Shown here: piece by piece, positions 17,992 to 26,257 of the stretch
Numbering within the stretch: the first letter of the stretch is position 1
Layout of the letters: each line of letters opens with the position of its first letter
From: JBGQBN01 sp041494805
GTDB lineage: Bacteria > Acidobacteriota > Terriglobia > Terriglobales > Acidobacteriaceae
Direction: 5' to 3'
Assembly (NCBI GenBank): GCA_041494805.1
Contig: JBGQBN010000026.1
Location: forward strand, 1 to 51,406
Length of the DNA: 51,406 bases
Notes under the pieces: generated by a model
The model's database searches: none
What the model was told of the DNA's origin: nothing
What the model saw: only the letters and a program-made list of their open reading frames with translations
Program-made: the position numbers and the translations under genes

Positions 17992-19135
17992 GGTCGCTAT
18001 CGTCGGGTGCGGGAAGATCGCGGATTCTCACGCGGCGCAAATCAAGAGGATCGCCGACTGCGAGATCGTTGGGGTCTGTGATCGTGAACCCCTCATGGCG
18101 CGACAACTGGCTGAGAGGTTTCATGTCGGGCATCATGGCGGTGAACTGACCGAACTTCTCACAGTTGCCCGCCCCGATGTGGTGCACATCACGACGCCCC
18201 CCGGGAGTCATTTTGAAGTCACCAAGCTATGCCTGGAGCAGGGTTGCCACGTCTATGTGGAGAAGCCCTTTACGCTCAATGCAGCGGATGCGAGAACCCT
18301 GCTTGCGCTGGCCGACGAGAAGGGTCTCAAGGCAACCGTCGGACACGATGATCAGTTTACGCACGTTACCAGGCGCATGCGGGAGCTGATCGAGAGCGGT
18401 TACCTAGGTGGTTCCCCAGTCCACATGGAAAGCTATTACTGCTATGACCTCGGGGACTCCGCATATGCGCGAGCGCTGCTCAGCGACAAGCAACACTGGG
18501 TGCGCCGACTGCCGGGAAGGCTGCTGCACAACATTATCAGCCATGGAATTGCCCGGATCGCCGAGTATCTGAGCAGCGACAACGTGACCGTAGTGGCGCA
18601 TGGTTTTGTCAGCCCCCTGTTGAGGAGTATGGGTGAGACAGAGATTGTGGATGAACTGCGAGTCATTATCAGCGAAGAGGAGCGCACGACGGCATACTTC
18701 ACCTTCTCTTCACAAATGCGCCCAACGCTGCACCAATTTCGCATTTACGGCCCACAGAATGGTTTGGAGCTTGATCATGATCATGAGACCCTAGTCCGGC
18801 TTCGCGGCAAGAGTTTCAAGAGCTACGCTGAGAAATTTATCCCTCCGGTCTTGTTGGCATCGCAACTGTTCGGGAATCTGGCCACGAATATGAGGAAGTT
18901 TCTCGCCAACGACTTTCATATGAAGTCTGGCATGAAATGTCTGATCGAATCTTTTTATCGCTCGATCGTCGAAGGCACTCCGCCGCCAATCCCGTATCGG
19001 GAAATTCTTCTGACCGCCAGAATCATGGACGTCATCTTTGCCCAACTGGATGTGCAAAGGGCACAGACCCAGGGACAGGTGCGAGCTTCTTGCCTGGCCA
19101 CAGCAACCCCCACGTCCTCCGAATGCTTGTCGTGA
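17984..19135 (+). CDS. Second Gfo/Idh/MocA-family oxidoreductase
   Basis: A 383-residue enzyme with an N-terminal GCGKIADSH Rossmann motif (about 8-16), VEKPFTLNAADA in the middle and the family's C-terminal domain. It differs from the enzyme at 4710, lacking the YWGPN signature, and is longer by about 50 residues at the C-terminus. The ATG lies inside the SDR gene (8-base overlap), so both are expressed together and probably act in the same sugar pathway. Specificity is unknown. Confidence 0.87.
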   Translation: MLRVAIVGCGKIADSHAAQIKRIADCEIVGVCDREPLMARQLAERFHVGHHGGELTELLTVARPDVVHITTPPGSHFEVTKLCLEQGCHVYVEKPFTLNAADARTLLALADEKGLKATVGHDDQFTHVTRRMRELIESGYLGGSPVHMESYYCYDLGDSAYARALLSDKQHWVRRLPGRLLHNIISHGIARIAEYLSSDNVTVVAHGFVSPLLRSMGETEIVDELRVIISEEERTTAYFTFSSQMRPTLHQFRIYGPQNGLELDHDHETLVRLRGKSFKSYAEKFIPPVLLASQLFGNLATNMRKFLANDFHMKSGMKCLIESFYRSIVEGTPPPIPYREILLTARIMDVIFAQLDVQRAQTQGQVRASCLATATPTSSECLS

Positions 19136-19245
19136 CCTCAATGGGCACTTCTGCCGGCGGAGCCGCAAGCTTCGGTCTTTTGTGGAAGCTGCCTGGGTCG
19201 CATTCCCGGTTCGCGGTCACAATTAGGAGCCTTGATTGGCGTTAA
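19123..19245 (+). CDS. Possible 40-residue coupled ORF (uncertain)
   Basis: A 40-codon frame starts at an ATG that overlaps the end of the oxidoreductase (stop 19133-19135). It ends in a TAA that shares its last base with an ATG at 19245, an alternative start of the next gene. The overlaps at both ends are what translational coupling would produce. The peptide begins MLVVTSMGTSAGGAASFG, reminiscent of a Rossmann-type beginning, and has no recognised family. It may equally be a relic or chance. Confidence 0.2.
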   Translation: MLVVTSMGTSAGGAASFGLLWKLPGSHSRFAVTIRSLDWR

Positions 19246-20141
19246 TGGAGATTGGCGGAAGGGGTATCGCGGTCGAAGGGCGGCTGGTCCGGGTCGCCCG
19301 CATCGACGGGGACAGGTATGTGTCCCTTGAACACCCAGAAGCAGTGCTCGACAGCCTGCAGAAGTCCGGGCGCCGGATCGACCTCTTCACCTTTATGCAG
19401 ATGTTGCCAGACACGACCACGAAATACGACTTCCCGATGGAGTGGGACAATGTGGCCGCTTTACCCCTATCGACATTCGAACACTGGTGGACGCGGCAGA
19501 TCGACGGAAAGACCCGGAACATGGTTCGGCGCGCAGAGAAGAAGGGGGTAGTGGTCCGGGAGCTGCCTTTCGATGATGCCCTGATCAAGGGGATCTGGGA
19601 GGCCTACAACGAGTGTCCGGTCAGGCAGGGCCGGCGCTTTCCCCACTATGGCAAAGATGTCGAAACCGTGCGTAAGATGAGCGCGACCTTTCTGGAAACC
19701 AGCATCTTCATCGGCGCCTTGCTCGACGACAAGCTGATCGGTTTCGTGAAGCTGACCACCAACGAAGCTCGATCGCAGGCGGGAATCATGCATATTGTCT
19801 CGCTGGTCGAACACCGGGATAAGTCTCCGACGAATGCCCTCATCGCTCAGGCGGTGCAATCCTGCGCGCAACGTGGCATTCCTTATCTTGCGTACTCGAA
19901 CTTTGCGTATGGCAAAAAGCAGCGGGACAGCCTCAGTGCTTTCAAGGAAAGCAATGGCTTCCGGCGTATCGATCTGCCTCGATACTATGTCCCTTTGACT
20001 CGCCTCGGACGCCTCGCATTGCGGCTCGGCCTGCACCACAGTCTTGTCGACCACCTTCCCGAATCTGTACTTGCCAGGTTCCGGAAGCTGCGGAGCGACT
20101 GGTACAACCGTAGAGTCCAGGGCGCCACGGTGCCTTCGTAA
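19236..20141 (+). CDS. FemAB/GNAT-fold acyl- or aminoacyltransferase-like protein
   Basis: A 301-residue protein whose central region (KTRNMVRRAEKKGVVVREL, then FIGALLDDKLIGFVKL and a C-terminal KESNGFRR) has the two-lobed GNAT layout of FemAB-like proteins found in exopolysaccharide loci. It would acylate or aminoacylate a sugar or lipid-linked intermediate; the donor is unknown. The start may be TTG at 19236 (AGGAG at 19226-19230) or ATG at 19245, a difference of three residues. A second, unrelated-looking FemAB-type gene is at 38549. Confidence 0.65.
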   Translation: MALMEIGGRGIAVEGRLVRVARIDGDRYVSLEHPEAVLDSLQKSGRRIDLFTFMQMLPDTTTKYDFPMEWDNVAALPLSTFEHWWTRQIDGKTRNMVRRAEKKGVVVRELPFDDALIKGIWEAYNECPVRQGRRFPHYGKDVETVRKMSATFLETSIFIGALLDDKLIGFVKLTTNEARSQAGIMHIVSLVEHRDKSPTNALIAQAVQSCAQRGIPYLAYSNFAYGKKQRDSLSAFKESNGFRRIDLPRYYVPLTRLGRLALRLGLHHSLVDHLPESVLARFRKLRSDWYNRRVQGATVPS

Positions 20142-20269
20142 AAATGAAGAGATCACCGAAGCCTGACCGGGGCACAAAAAGTGCTCGCGCTGGAAAACTT
20201 GCCCCTCCTTACATTGGATCCGAAATGACCCAGAAATTGCCGTCCGACATGTTCTGGTGGAGATCCTGA

Positions 20270-21691
20270 TTGTCCCCAGGCATCGCCACTGTCGTTTGCG
20301 CCATCCTGATCCTAGGACTCTTTTGGCTCGACCGAGACCCGGCGGCCCGGACGTCGCGGGCCCTTTGGATTCCTGTGCTTTGGCTGTTGCTCGCTGGGTC
20401 GCGATCGGTGAGCCAATGGCTGCAGGTGGGAACCTGGTTGCACACACAAGACCAGTACATGGAGGGAAACCCGCTGGACCGACTGGTGTATACGAGCTTG
20501 TTGGCGGTTGGGTTGGTCGTGCTCGCCTACCGGCCAAACCAGGTGGCAAGAGTCTTGCGAGCGAATGGGCCGATCTTGCTGTTCCTTGCTTATTGTGCGG
20601 TGAGCCTTCTCTGGTCTGACTTCCCCGGCGTAGCCTTTAAGCGTTGGACCAAAGCCTTGGGCGATCTCGTGATGGTTCTGATCGTCCTCACCGACGCTGA
20701 TCGGCCCAATGCGATCAAGCGGTTTCTAGCGCGGCCTGCGTTCCTGCTTTTGCCTGTCTCCGTCCTGTTTATCAAATATTACCCCGACCTCGGGCGGGCG
20801 TATGGGCGCTGGGAAGGGAAGGCGTTTTACATCGGAGTCGCCTCGGATAAGAACATGCTTGGGGTCATCTGCCTGTTTTTCGGGCTTGGATCCGCATGGC
20901 GCTTTCTCAGTGCATACCAGGAGCGGAAGAGCGCGAGCCGGACCCGACGTTTGCTCGCGCACGGGGCCATTCTGACCATGGCGCTGTGGATGCTATGGAT
21001 CGCCAATTCGATGACCTCTCTCGCCTGCTTCGTGATTGCGACAGGCATGCTTTTGACCACGGCGTTTCGTTCCGTGAAACCCAGGCCAGCGGTCGTGCAC
21101 GTCCTCGTGGCAGCGCTGCTCGTCGTCTCCGCGTCGGTTCTTTTTCTCGGCCTCAGCCCGAGCGCTCTGGCAACCATCGGCCGGGACCCGACGCTCACCG
21201 ACCGGACTGCGATTTGGACTCTGATCATCGGCATGAACAACAACTCACTGCTCGGGACCGGCTTCGAGAGTTTCTGGCTGGGCCCGCGACTGGACAAGAT
21301 CTGGAGCGTGTACGCGTGGGGTCCAACCGAGGCCCATAATGGTTACCTCGAGATCTATTTGAGTCTGGGATGGGCGGGCGTGGCGTTGCTCGCGGTTGTC
21401 TTAGCCAGGGGATACCGGACCGTATTCGCTGCGTACCGCCGCAACTTGCCGACCGGGACACTCTGGCTCGCCTATTTTGTCGTCGGCTTGATCTACAACT
21501 TCACGGAGGCAGCATTCTTCCGGATGATGCAACCGGCGTGGATATTTCTTCTGCTCGCGATAACTAGAGTCCCAGAGCTTCCACATCCCAAAATTCGACC
21601 GCGACGGCCCCTTTCCGTCGACGAAACTCATGGCCATGAAGCCAACGTGGTTCTCGCTCCAAACCTCATGGGGCAACCCTTGTCCACATGA
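20270..21691 (+). CDS. O-antigen polymerase / ligase-family membrane protein (Wzy/WaaL-like)
   Basis: A 473-residue polytopic protein with about ten hydrophobic segments and a C-terminal periplasmic loop containing GTGFESFW and EAHNGYLEIYLSLGW. That loop is the hallmark of the O-antigen ligase/polymerase family (PF04932). It would polymerise repeat units or join a finished glycan to an acceptor at the outer face of the inner membrane. The TTG at 20270, preceded by GGTGGAG, is the first possible start in frame. The last ~35 residues are hydrophilic. Polymerase versus ligase cannot be decided from sequence. Confidence 0.88.
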   Translation: MSPGIATVVCAILILGLFWLDRDPAARTSRALWIPVLWLLLAGSRSVSQWLQVGTWLHTQDQYMEGNPLDRLVYTSLLAVGLVVLAYRPNQVARVLRANGPILLFLAYCAVSLLWSDFPGVAFKRWTKALGDLVMVLIVLTDADRPNAIKRFLARPAFLLLPVSVLFIKYYPDLGRAYGRWEGKAFYIGVASDKNMLGVICLFFGLGSAWRFLSAYQERKSASRTRRLLAHGAILTMALWMLWIANSMTSLACFVIATGMLLTTAFRSVKPRPAVVHVLVAALLVVSASVLFLGLSPSALATIGRDPTLTDRTAIWTLIIGMNNNSLLGTGFESFWLGPRLDKIWSVYAWGPTEAHNGYLEIYLSLGWAGVALLAVVLARGYRTVFAAYRRNLPTGTLWLAYFVVGLIYNFTEAAFFRMMQPAWIFLLLAITRVPELPHPKIRPRRPLSVDETHGHEANVVLAPNLMGQPLST

Positions 21692-21740
21692 ACCATGAGC
21701 CAAGAAATCTCTATCCCGGTTGCGAAAGTGAAGCTAACCA

Positions 21741-23033
21741 ATGGTAACGTGTTCTTCACCTCACGATAGTCTCACCAACGATGTCAACACTCCATCGAAC
21801 CGAGTGTCGGCGCTGCCAGCTGAGACTGAAATCGGATTGCTCACGGGCGGTTTCGACCGGCCTTACGCATTCAGCCTGACCATGGCACTGAGCTCAAACG
21901 GCGCGCGCCTGGAGGTTATTGGCAGTGATGAGGTGGACAGCCCCGAGATGCATACCACTCCCCGGGTGAGTTTTCTCAATCTGCAAGGTGATCTACGACA
22001 GCAGGCCAGCTTTACCAAGAAGCTCGTGAGACTGCTGATCTTCTACTCGCGACTGATTCGATACGCCGCCACTGCTAAGCCTCAGATATTTCATATCTTG
22101 TGGAACAATAAGGCCCAGCTCTTTGATCGCACTTTGCTCATGCTCTACTACAAACTGCTGGGAAAGCAGATCGTTCTCACCGCGCATAATGTTAATGCGG
22201 GCAGAAGGGACGGGAGCGACTCGCTGCTGAACCGGCTTTCGCTGAAGATGCAATACAGACTCGCGGATCACATTTTTGTTCACACCGAGAAGATGAGACA
22301 CGAGCTGCTCCAGGAGTTCAGGGTCCGCGAGCGAGCCGTCACCGTCATTCCTTTCGGCATCAACAACTCGGTTCCAAGTACGGATGTGACCCCTGCGGAG
22401 GCGAAGCGGCGCTTGGGGATCGAGGTTGATGAAAAGGTAATTCTCTTTTTCGGCGCTCTCCGGCCCTACAAAGGGGTCGAATATCTGGTCGCTGCCTTTC
22501 AGCGAATTGCGGCGAAGCGCCAGAAGTATCGGCTGATCATCGCCGGTGAGCCGAAAAAGGAATCGGAGGAGTATCTCCGGCAAATTCAGGAGACGATTGC
22601 CAGCGACCCCAGCCGTGACCGCGTGATCCAGAAGATTGAGTTTGTCCCCGACAGCGAAACCGAGCTCTATTTCAAAGCGGCCGACGTTTCCGTGCTCCCC
22701 TACACCCTGGTTTTCCAGAGCGGTGTTCTTTTTCTGTCCTACAGTTTTGGCCTGCCCGTGGTCGCGAGCGATGTCGGATCCTTCGGTGAGGACATCATCG
22801 AGGGTAGGACAGGGTTTCTCTGCAAGCCATGCGACCCCGTCGACTTGGCCAGGGCCATCGAACGGTATTTTGAAAGTGACCTGTTTAAGAACCTGAACCG
22901 TCACCGTCAGAGCATTCGTGATTATGCCAACAGCCGGAATTCTTGGCACGTCGTGGCTAGCATGACCCTGAACGTCTATGCGGAGCTGATGGCGCGTCGA
23001 CCAATTCGCAGGCCTTCCCAAGTGTCGGTGTAA
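21741..23033 (+). CDS. GT4-family glycosyltransferase
   Basis: A 430-residue GT-B enzyme. The N-terminal domain includes VLTAHNVNAGRRDGSDS, common in GT4 enzymes; the C-terminal domain starts at VILFFGALRPYKGVEYL and contains VLPYTLVFQSGVLFLSYSF and the GLPVVASDVG loop. The first ~28 residues are probably disordered. It acts in the cytoplasm or at the membrane face on lipid-linked glycan; donor unknown. The ATG at 21741 lacks a strong ribosome-binding site. Confidence 0.88.
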   Translation: MVTCSSPHDSLTNDVNTPSNRVSALPAETEIGLLTGGFDRPYAFSLTMALSSNGARLEVIGSDEVDSPEMHTTPRVSFLNLQGDLRQQASFTKKLVRLLIFYSRLIRYAATAKPQIFHILWNNKAQLFDRTLLMLYYKLLGKQIVLTAHNVNAGRRDGSDSLLNRLSLKMQYRLADHIFVHTEKMRHELLQEFRVRERAVTVIPFGINNSVPSTDVTPAEAKRRLGIEVDEKVILFFGALRPYKGVEYLVAAFQRIAAKRQKYRLIIAGEPKKESEEYLRQIQETIASDPSRDRVIQKIEFVPDSETELYFKAADVSVLPYTLVFQSGVLFLSYSFGLPVVASDVGSFGEDIIEGRTGFLCKPCDPVDLARAIERYFESDLFKNLNRHRQSIRDYANSRNSWHVVASMTLNVYAELMARRPIRRPSQVSV

Positions 23034-23109
23034 GAAATTATCGGTGACCTACCCATACCTGGCAGTTCCTGCCGGGTCAATCGAACTCAACAAATCAAAG
23101 GGGAATTTC

Positions 23110-24153
23110 GTGAAGCACAACGTACTCATGGAGAAAGAATCGGAACTTGCAAAAGATGATCTCATCGTGGTTACCGGCGCCGGTGGCTTCATCGGTGGAA
23201 ACCTGGTGCAGTACTTCTACGACGAAGGTTTCACGCACATCCGCGCAGTCGACAAGAAGCCACTGGATGAGTGGTATCAGCGCCCGGCCGGGGTAGAGAA
23301 CCTTCGCTTAGATTGCAGCCAGGCGAAGGCATGCCAGCAGGCTTGTGACGGCGCCGTGGAAGTCTACAACCTTGCCGCTGATATGGGCGGCATGGGCTTT
23401 ATCGAGCGATTCCGTGTGGAGTGCCTCCGAAGTGTCCTCATCAACACACACATGATTGAGGCTGCTCACCAGGCCGGTGCCCGACGGTACTTTTTCTCTT
23501 CATCCGCCTGCGCTTACAACGTCTTGCTTCAGCAGGATCCGAATGTACGCGCTCTGAGGGAGTCCGACGCCTACCCCGCCATGGCCGAGAGGGGCTACGG
23601 TTGGGAGAAGCTCATCTCGGAGATGTTCTGTCAAGAATATTGGGCAGAGCGAGGATTAAAGACATTTATTGCCCGCTTCCACAATGTATATGGTCCTTAT
23701 GGCACTTGGGACGGCGGGCGGGAAAAAGCTCCGGCGGCGATCTGTCGCAAGATCGCTGAGGCCCTCGACCGTGGCAGTGAGACGATTGATGTGTGGGGAG
23801 ACGGCCATCAGACCCGCAGCTTCATGTACATCGCCGACTGCGTCAAAGGCATCGACCTGATCATGCACTGCAACGAATTAATCGCCACTCCGATTAATCT
23901 CGGCTCCAGCGAACTAGTCTCGATTAATGAGCTGGTGAGCAAGGTGGAACGAATCGCCGGAGTCCGGCTGGCGCGACGGCACGATCTCACCGCTCCACGG
24001 GGTGTTGGCGGGCGCAACAGCGACAACACATTCATCAAGCAAGTGCTTCACTGGGAACCGAACACCACTCTCGATGTCGGCCTGCGGCATACGTTTGAAT
24101 GGATCCAGGAGCAGTATGCCGACCGCAAGCAGGGAAAGCTGGTGGTTGTTTAA
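23110..24153 (+). CDS. GDP-mannose 3,5-epimerase-like SDR (GME homologue)
   Basis: A 347-residue extended SDR with GAGGFIG at 23-29. It carries signatures of GDP-mannose 3',5'-epimerase: NLAADMGGMGFI, SSACAYN with Cys134, the YGWEK pair Y163/K167, then RFHNVYGPYGTWDGGREK with K206, GDGHQTRSF and GRNSDN. In the plant enzyme the Cys and the Lys of REKAPAA are the epimerisation acid/base pair (C145/K217), and both are present. The product would be GDP-L-galactose or L-gulose type. GTG 23110 is chosen for its AAGGGGAA; the frame opens at 23044 and an ATG lies at 23128. Confidence 0.87.
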   Translation: MKHNVLMEKESELAKDDLIVVTGAGGFIGGNLVQYFYDEGFTHIRAVDKKPLDEWYQRPAGVENLRLDCSQAKACQQACDGAVEVYNLAADMGGMGFIERFRVECLRSVLINTHMIEAAHQAGARRYFFSSSACAYNVLLQQDPNVRALRESDAYPAMAERGYGWEKLISEMFCQEYWAERGLKTFIARFHNVYGPYGTWDGGREKAPAAICRKIAEALDRGSETIDVWGDGHQTRSFMYIADCVKGIDLIMHCNELIATPINLGSSELVSINELVSKVERIAGVRLARRHDLTAPRGVGGRNSDNTFIKQVLHWEPNTTLDVGLRHTFEWIQEQYADRKQGKLVVV

Positions 24154-24171
24154 GGACAGCAGATCAACCCT

Positions 24172-25413
24172 ATGAGAATCGCCTACATCACTCCATATCA
24201 GGGGCCGACCCTGGTGAAGCGGCGCCCGATCGTCCGCAATCGCAGTATGTCGAACCGAATCAAGATAGAGCTGATTGCGTCACTGCTCGCCGGCAATTCC
24301 CATGACGTCGAGATCATCTCTCAAGGAGAGGTCGTCGACTATTCCTGGACGTTCTATCCTTCATTTCGTGAGCCCGAGCCTTTCCACCCCTCCATCCCCA
24401 TCTACTATGGTTCTGTCTTACCGGTCAGACGCTTGAACGGCCTCTGGTCGAACGCGCGGACCCTGCGAATCCTCAAAGAGCGCCATCGGGCCAAGCCGTA
24501 CGATCTGGTCATCGTGTTCAACATGAAGGGTCCGCAGGTCGCTTGTGCGGATTACGCGATTCGGCACCTGGGCCTTCCCGTGATTCTGGAGTACGAAGAT
24601 GACCGGTTCGTCAACGTTCAAGGGGAGGCGGTCAATGGCTTTGCCGCCAGGCGCGACACTCGCGCTTGCGTTGCCTTGCTCCGGTCAGTATCGGGATGTA
24701 TGGCGGTGTCACCACATCTCCTTTCCCAGCTGCCTTCCGGTATTCCCACCCTGCTGCTGCGCGGGGTGGTTGGCGCCGACATTGTCCAGGACAGCGAGAA
24801 GTCGGGCGCTGGACGGAAACATGTAGTGTTGTTCTCGGGCACCCATCAATGGTCGAATGGCGTGGCGCAATTAATCGAGGCCTGGCGCGATGTGGGACTA
24901 CCGGACTGGGAGCTTCATATCACGGGTTACGGGGAGTTCACCGAGACCCTGCGACAAATGGCTGCAGGCATTCCGGGCATTGTGTTCCATGGGCTGGTGG
25001 ATCGCTCTGATCTGGTTCAACTCATGGGTTCGGCAGCGATCTGCATCAATCCCCACGTCGTCAGCCAGACCCCCGGCAACGTTTTCGCTTTCAAGATCAT
25101 TGAGTACCTGGCTGCCGGTGCTCACGTGATTACCACGCCCATGGGGCCATTGGAGAAAGAGCTGGAGGCGGGCATCACGTACATGCCCGACAACTCTCCG
25201 CAAACGATCACCGCGACCATTCAGCGCGTCATCCGTGATCACAGCTACCGGAGAAACGCGATGCAAGCCACCCAACAGACCTATGGGCCGGCATCTGTGT
25301 CGAGGTCTTTGAATGCCCTGGTTGACCAGGTATTGCAGCAACCGGCGAGCCCATCACCGACACCAGGGAAGCAGGATCAACTGCCCTGCATTCTCCACGA
25401 GCAAAAGCTATGA
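24172..25413 (+). CDS. GT4-family glycosyltransferase
   Basis: A 413-residue GT-B protein. It begins MRIAYITPYQGP, has a C-terminal domain starting at HVVLFSGTHQWSNGVAQLIE, and ends the donor-site region with FAFKIIEYLAAGAHVITTPMG, corresponding to the GT4 E-x7-E motif. It follows the GME homologue by 18 bases and overlaps the ABC permease by 4 bases (ATGA), so it belongs to the export operon. Donor specificity is not readable; GDP-linked sugars are plausible from the neighbour. Confidence 0.87.
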   Translation: MRIAYITPYQGPTLVKRRPIVRNRSMSNRIKIELIASLLAGNSHDVEIISQGEVVDYSWTFYPSFREPEPFHPSIPIYYGSVLPVRRLNGLWSNARTLRILKERHRAKPYDLVIVFNMKGPQVACADYAIRHLGLPVILEYEDDRFVNVQGEAVNGFAARRDTRACVALLRSVSGCMAVSPHLLSQLPSGIPTLLLRGVVGADIVQDSEKSGAGRKHVVLFSGTHQWSNGVAQLIEAWRDVGLPDWELHITGYGEFTETLRQMAAGIPGIVFHGLVDRSDLVQLMGSAAICINPHVVSQTPGNVFAFKIIEYLAAGAHVITTPMGPLEKELEAGITYMPDNSPQTITATIQRVIRDHSYRRNAMQATQQTYGPASVSRSLNALVDQVLQQPASPSPTPGKQDQLPCILHEQKL

Positions 25414-26231
25414 GTGAACTGGTCATTGAGGCTGGCCGGGTAGAAGGCCAATACTGGAAAGACCTCTGGAAGTACCGCGAGCTGTTCTATTTTTTGGCGT
25501 GGCGGGACTTTCTGGTTCGCTACAAGCAGACGGTGATCGGAATTGCCTGGGCACTGGTACGCCCTCTGCTGACCATGGTGGTGTTCACGGTTGTGTTTGG
25601 AAAAATCGCCAAGCTGCCTTCCGAGGGCGCGGCTCCGTACAGCATTCTGGTTTTCGCGGCCATGCTGCCGTGGCAGTTTTTCTCCACTTCCCTGACCGAG
25701 TCCAGCAACAGCCTCATCGCCAACCCCAATCTCATTTCCAAAATCTACTTTCCCCGCTTGATCGTCCCGGCGAGTTCGGTGATCACCAGCTTCGCCGACT
25801 TTCTCATTTCCTTCATTCTCCTGATCGTGATGATGGCCTCATATCAGTTTTGGCCGGACTGGCGCATCATTACCCTGCCACTGTTCGTCGCCCTTGCCTT
25901 TGGCGCCGCGGTAGGGTCGGGACTGTGGTTGTGCGCCTTGAATGTGGAATACCGGGACTTCCGCTATATCGTGCCCTTCATCGTGCAGTTCGGGATCTAC
26001 ATTTCGCCGGTGGGTTTCAGCAGCTCAAGAATCCCAGAGAAGTGGCGGTTGCTGTACTCCCTCAATCCCATGGTGGGGGTCATTGAGGGGTTCCGCTGGG
26101 CCCTGCTTCGCGGTGAGTCGCGGCTTCACTGGCCCAGCTTGGTGGCATCGGTCATTTTAACCGTTCTACTGTGCCTAAGCGGCACCTGGTATTTCCGGAG
26201 GGTGGAACGCACGTTTGCGGATGTCATCTAG
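25410..26231 (+). CDS. wzm: ABC-2 polysaccharide exporter, permease (Wzm-type)
   Basis: A 273-residue inner-membrane protein with six predicted membrane segments and the ABC-2 polysaccharide permease features: WRDFLVRYKQTVIGIAWALV near residues 30-50, a mid segment LPWQFFSTSLTESSNSLI, and LNPMVGVIEGFRW before the last helix. With the ATPase at 26258 it forms a Wzm/Wzt-type exporter that flips or extrudes lipid-linked glycan across the inner membrane. It overlaps the upstream glycosyltransferase by four bases. Confidence 0.92.
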   Translation: MSELVIEAGRVEGQYWKDLWKYRELFYFLAWRDFLVRYKQTVIGIAWALVRPLLTMVVFTVVFGKIAKLPSEGAAPYSILVFAAMLPWQFFSTSLTESSNSLIANPNLISKIYFPRLIVPASSVITSFADFLISFILLIVMMASYQFWPDWRIITLPLFVALAFGAAVGSGLWLCALNVEYRDFRYIVPFIVQFGIYISPVGFSSSRIPEKWRLLYSLNPMVGVIEGFRWALLRGESRLHWPSLVASVILTVLLCLSGTWYFRRVERTFADVI

Positions 26232-26257
26232 CGCGAAAAGGATGGGGAAGACCATTA

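Noticed and set aside
19467..20549. 360-codon open frame on the - strand
   Set aside because: It covers the FemAB-like gene and the start of the Wzy-like gene on the other strand, and has low-complexity composition without family motifs.
21993..23021. 342-codon open frame on the - strand
   Set aside because: It mirrors the GT4 gene at 21741-23033, whose motifs are clear; the antisense product has none.
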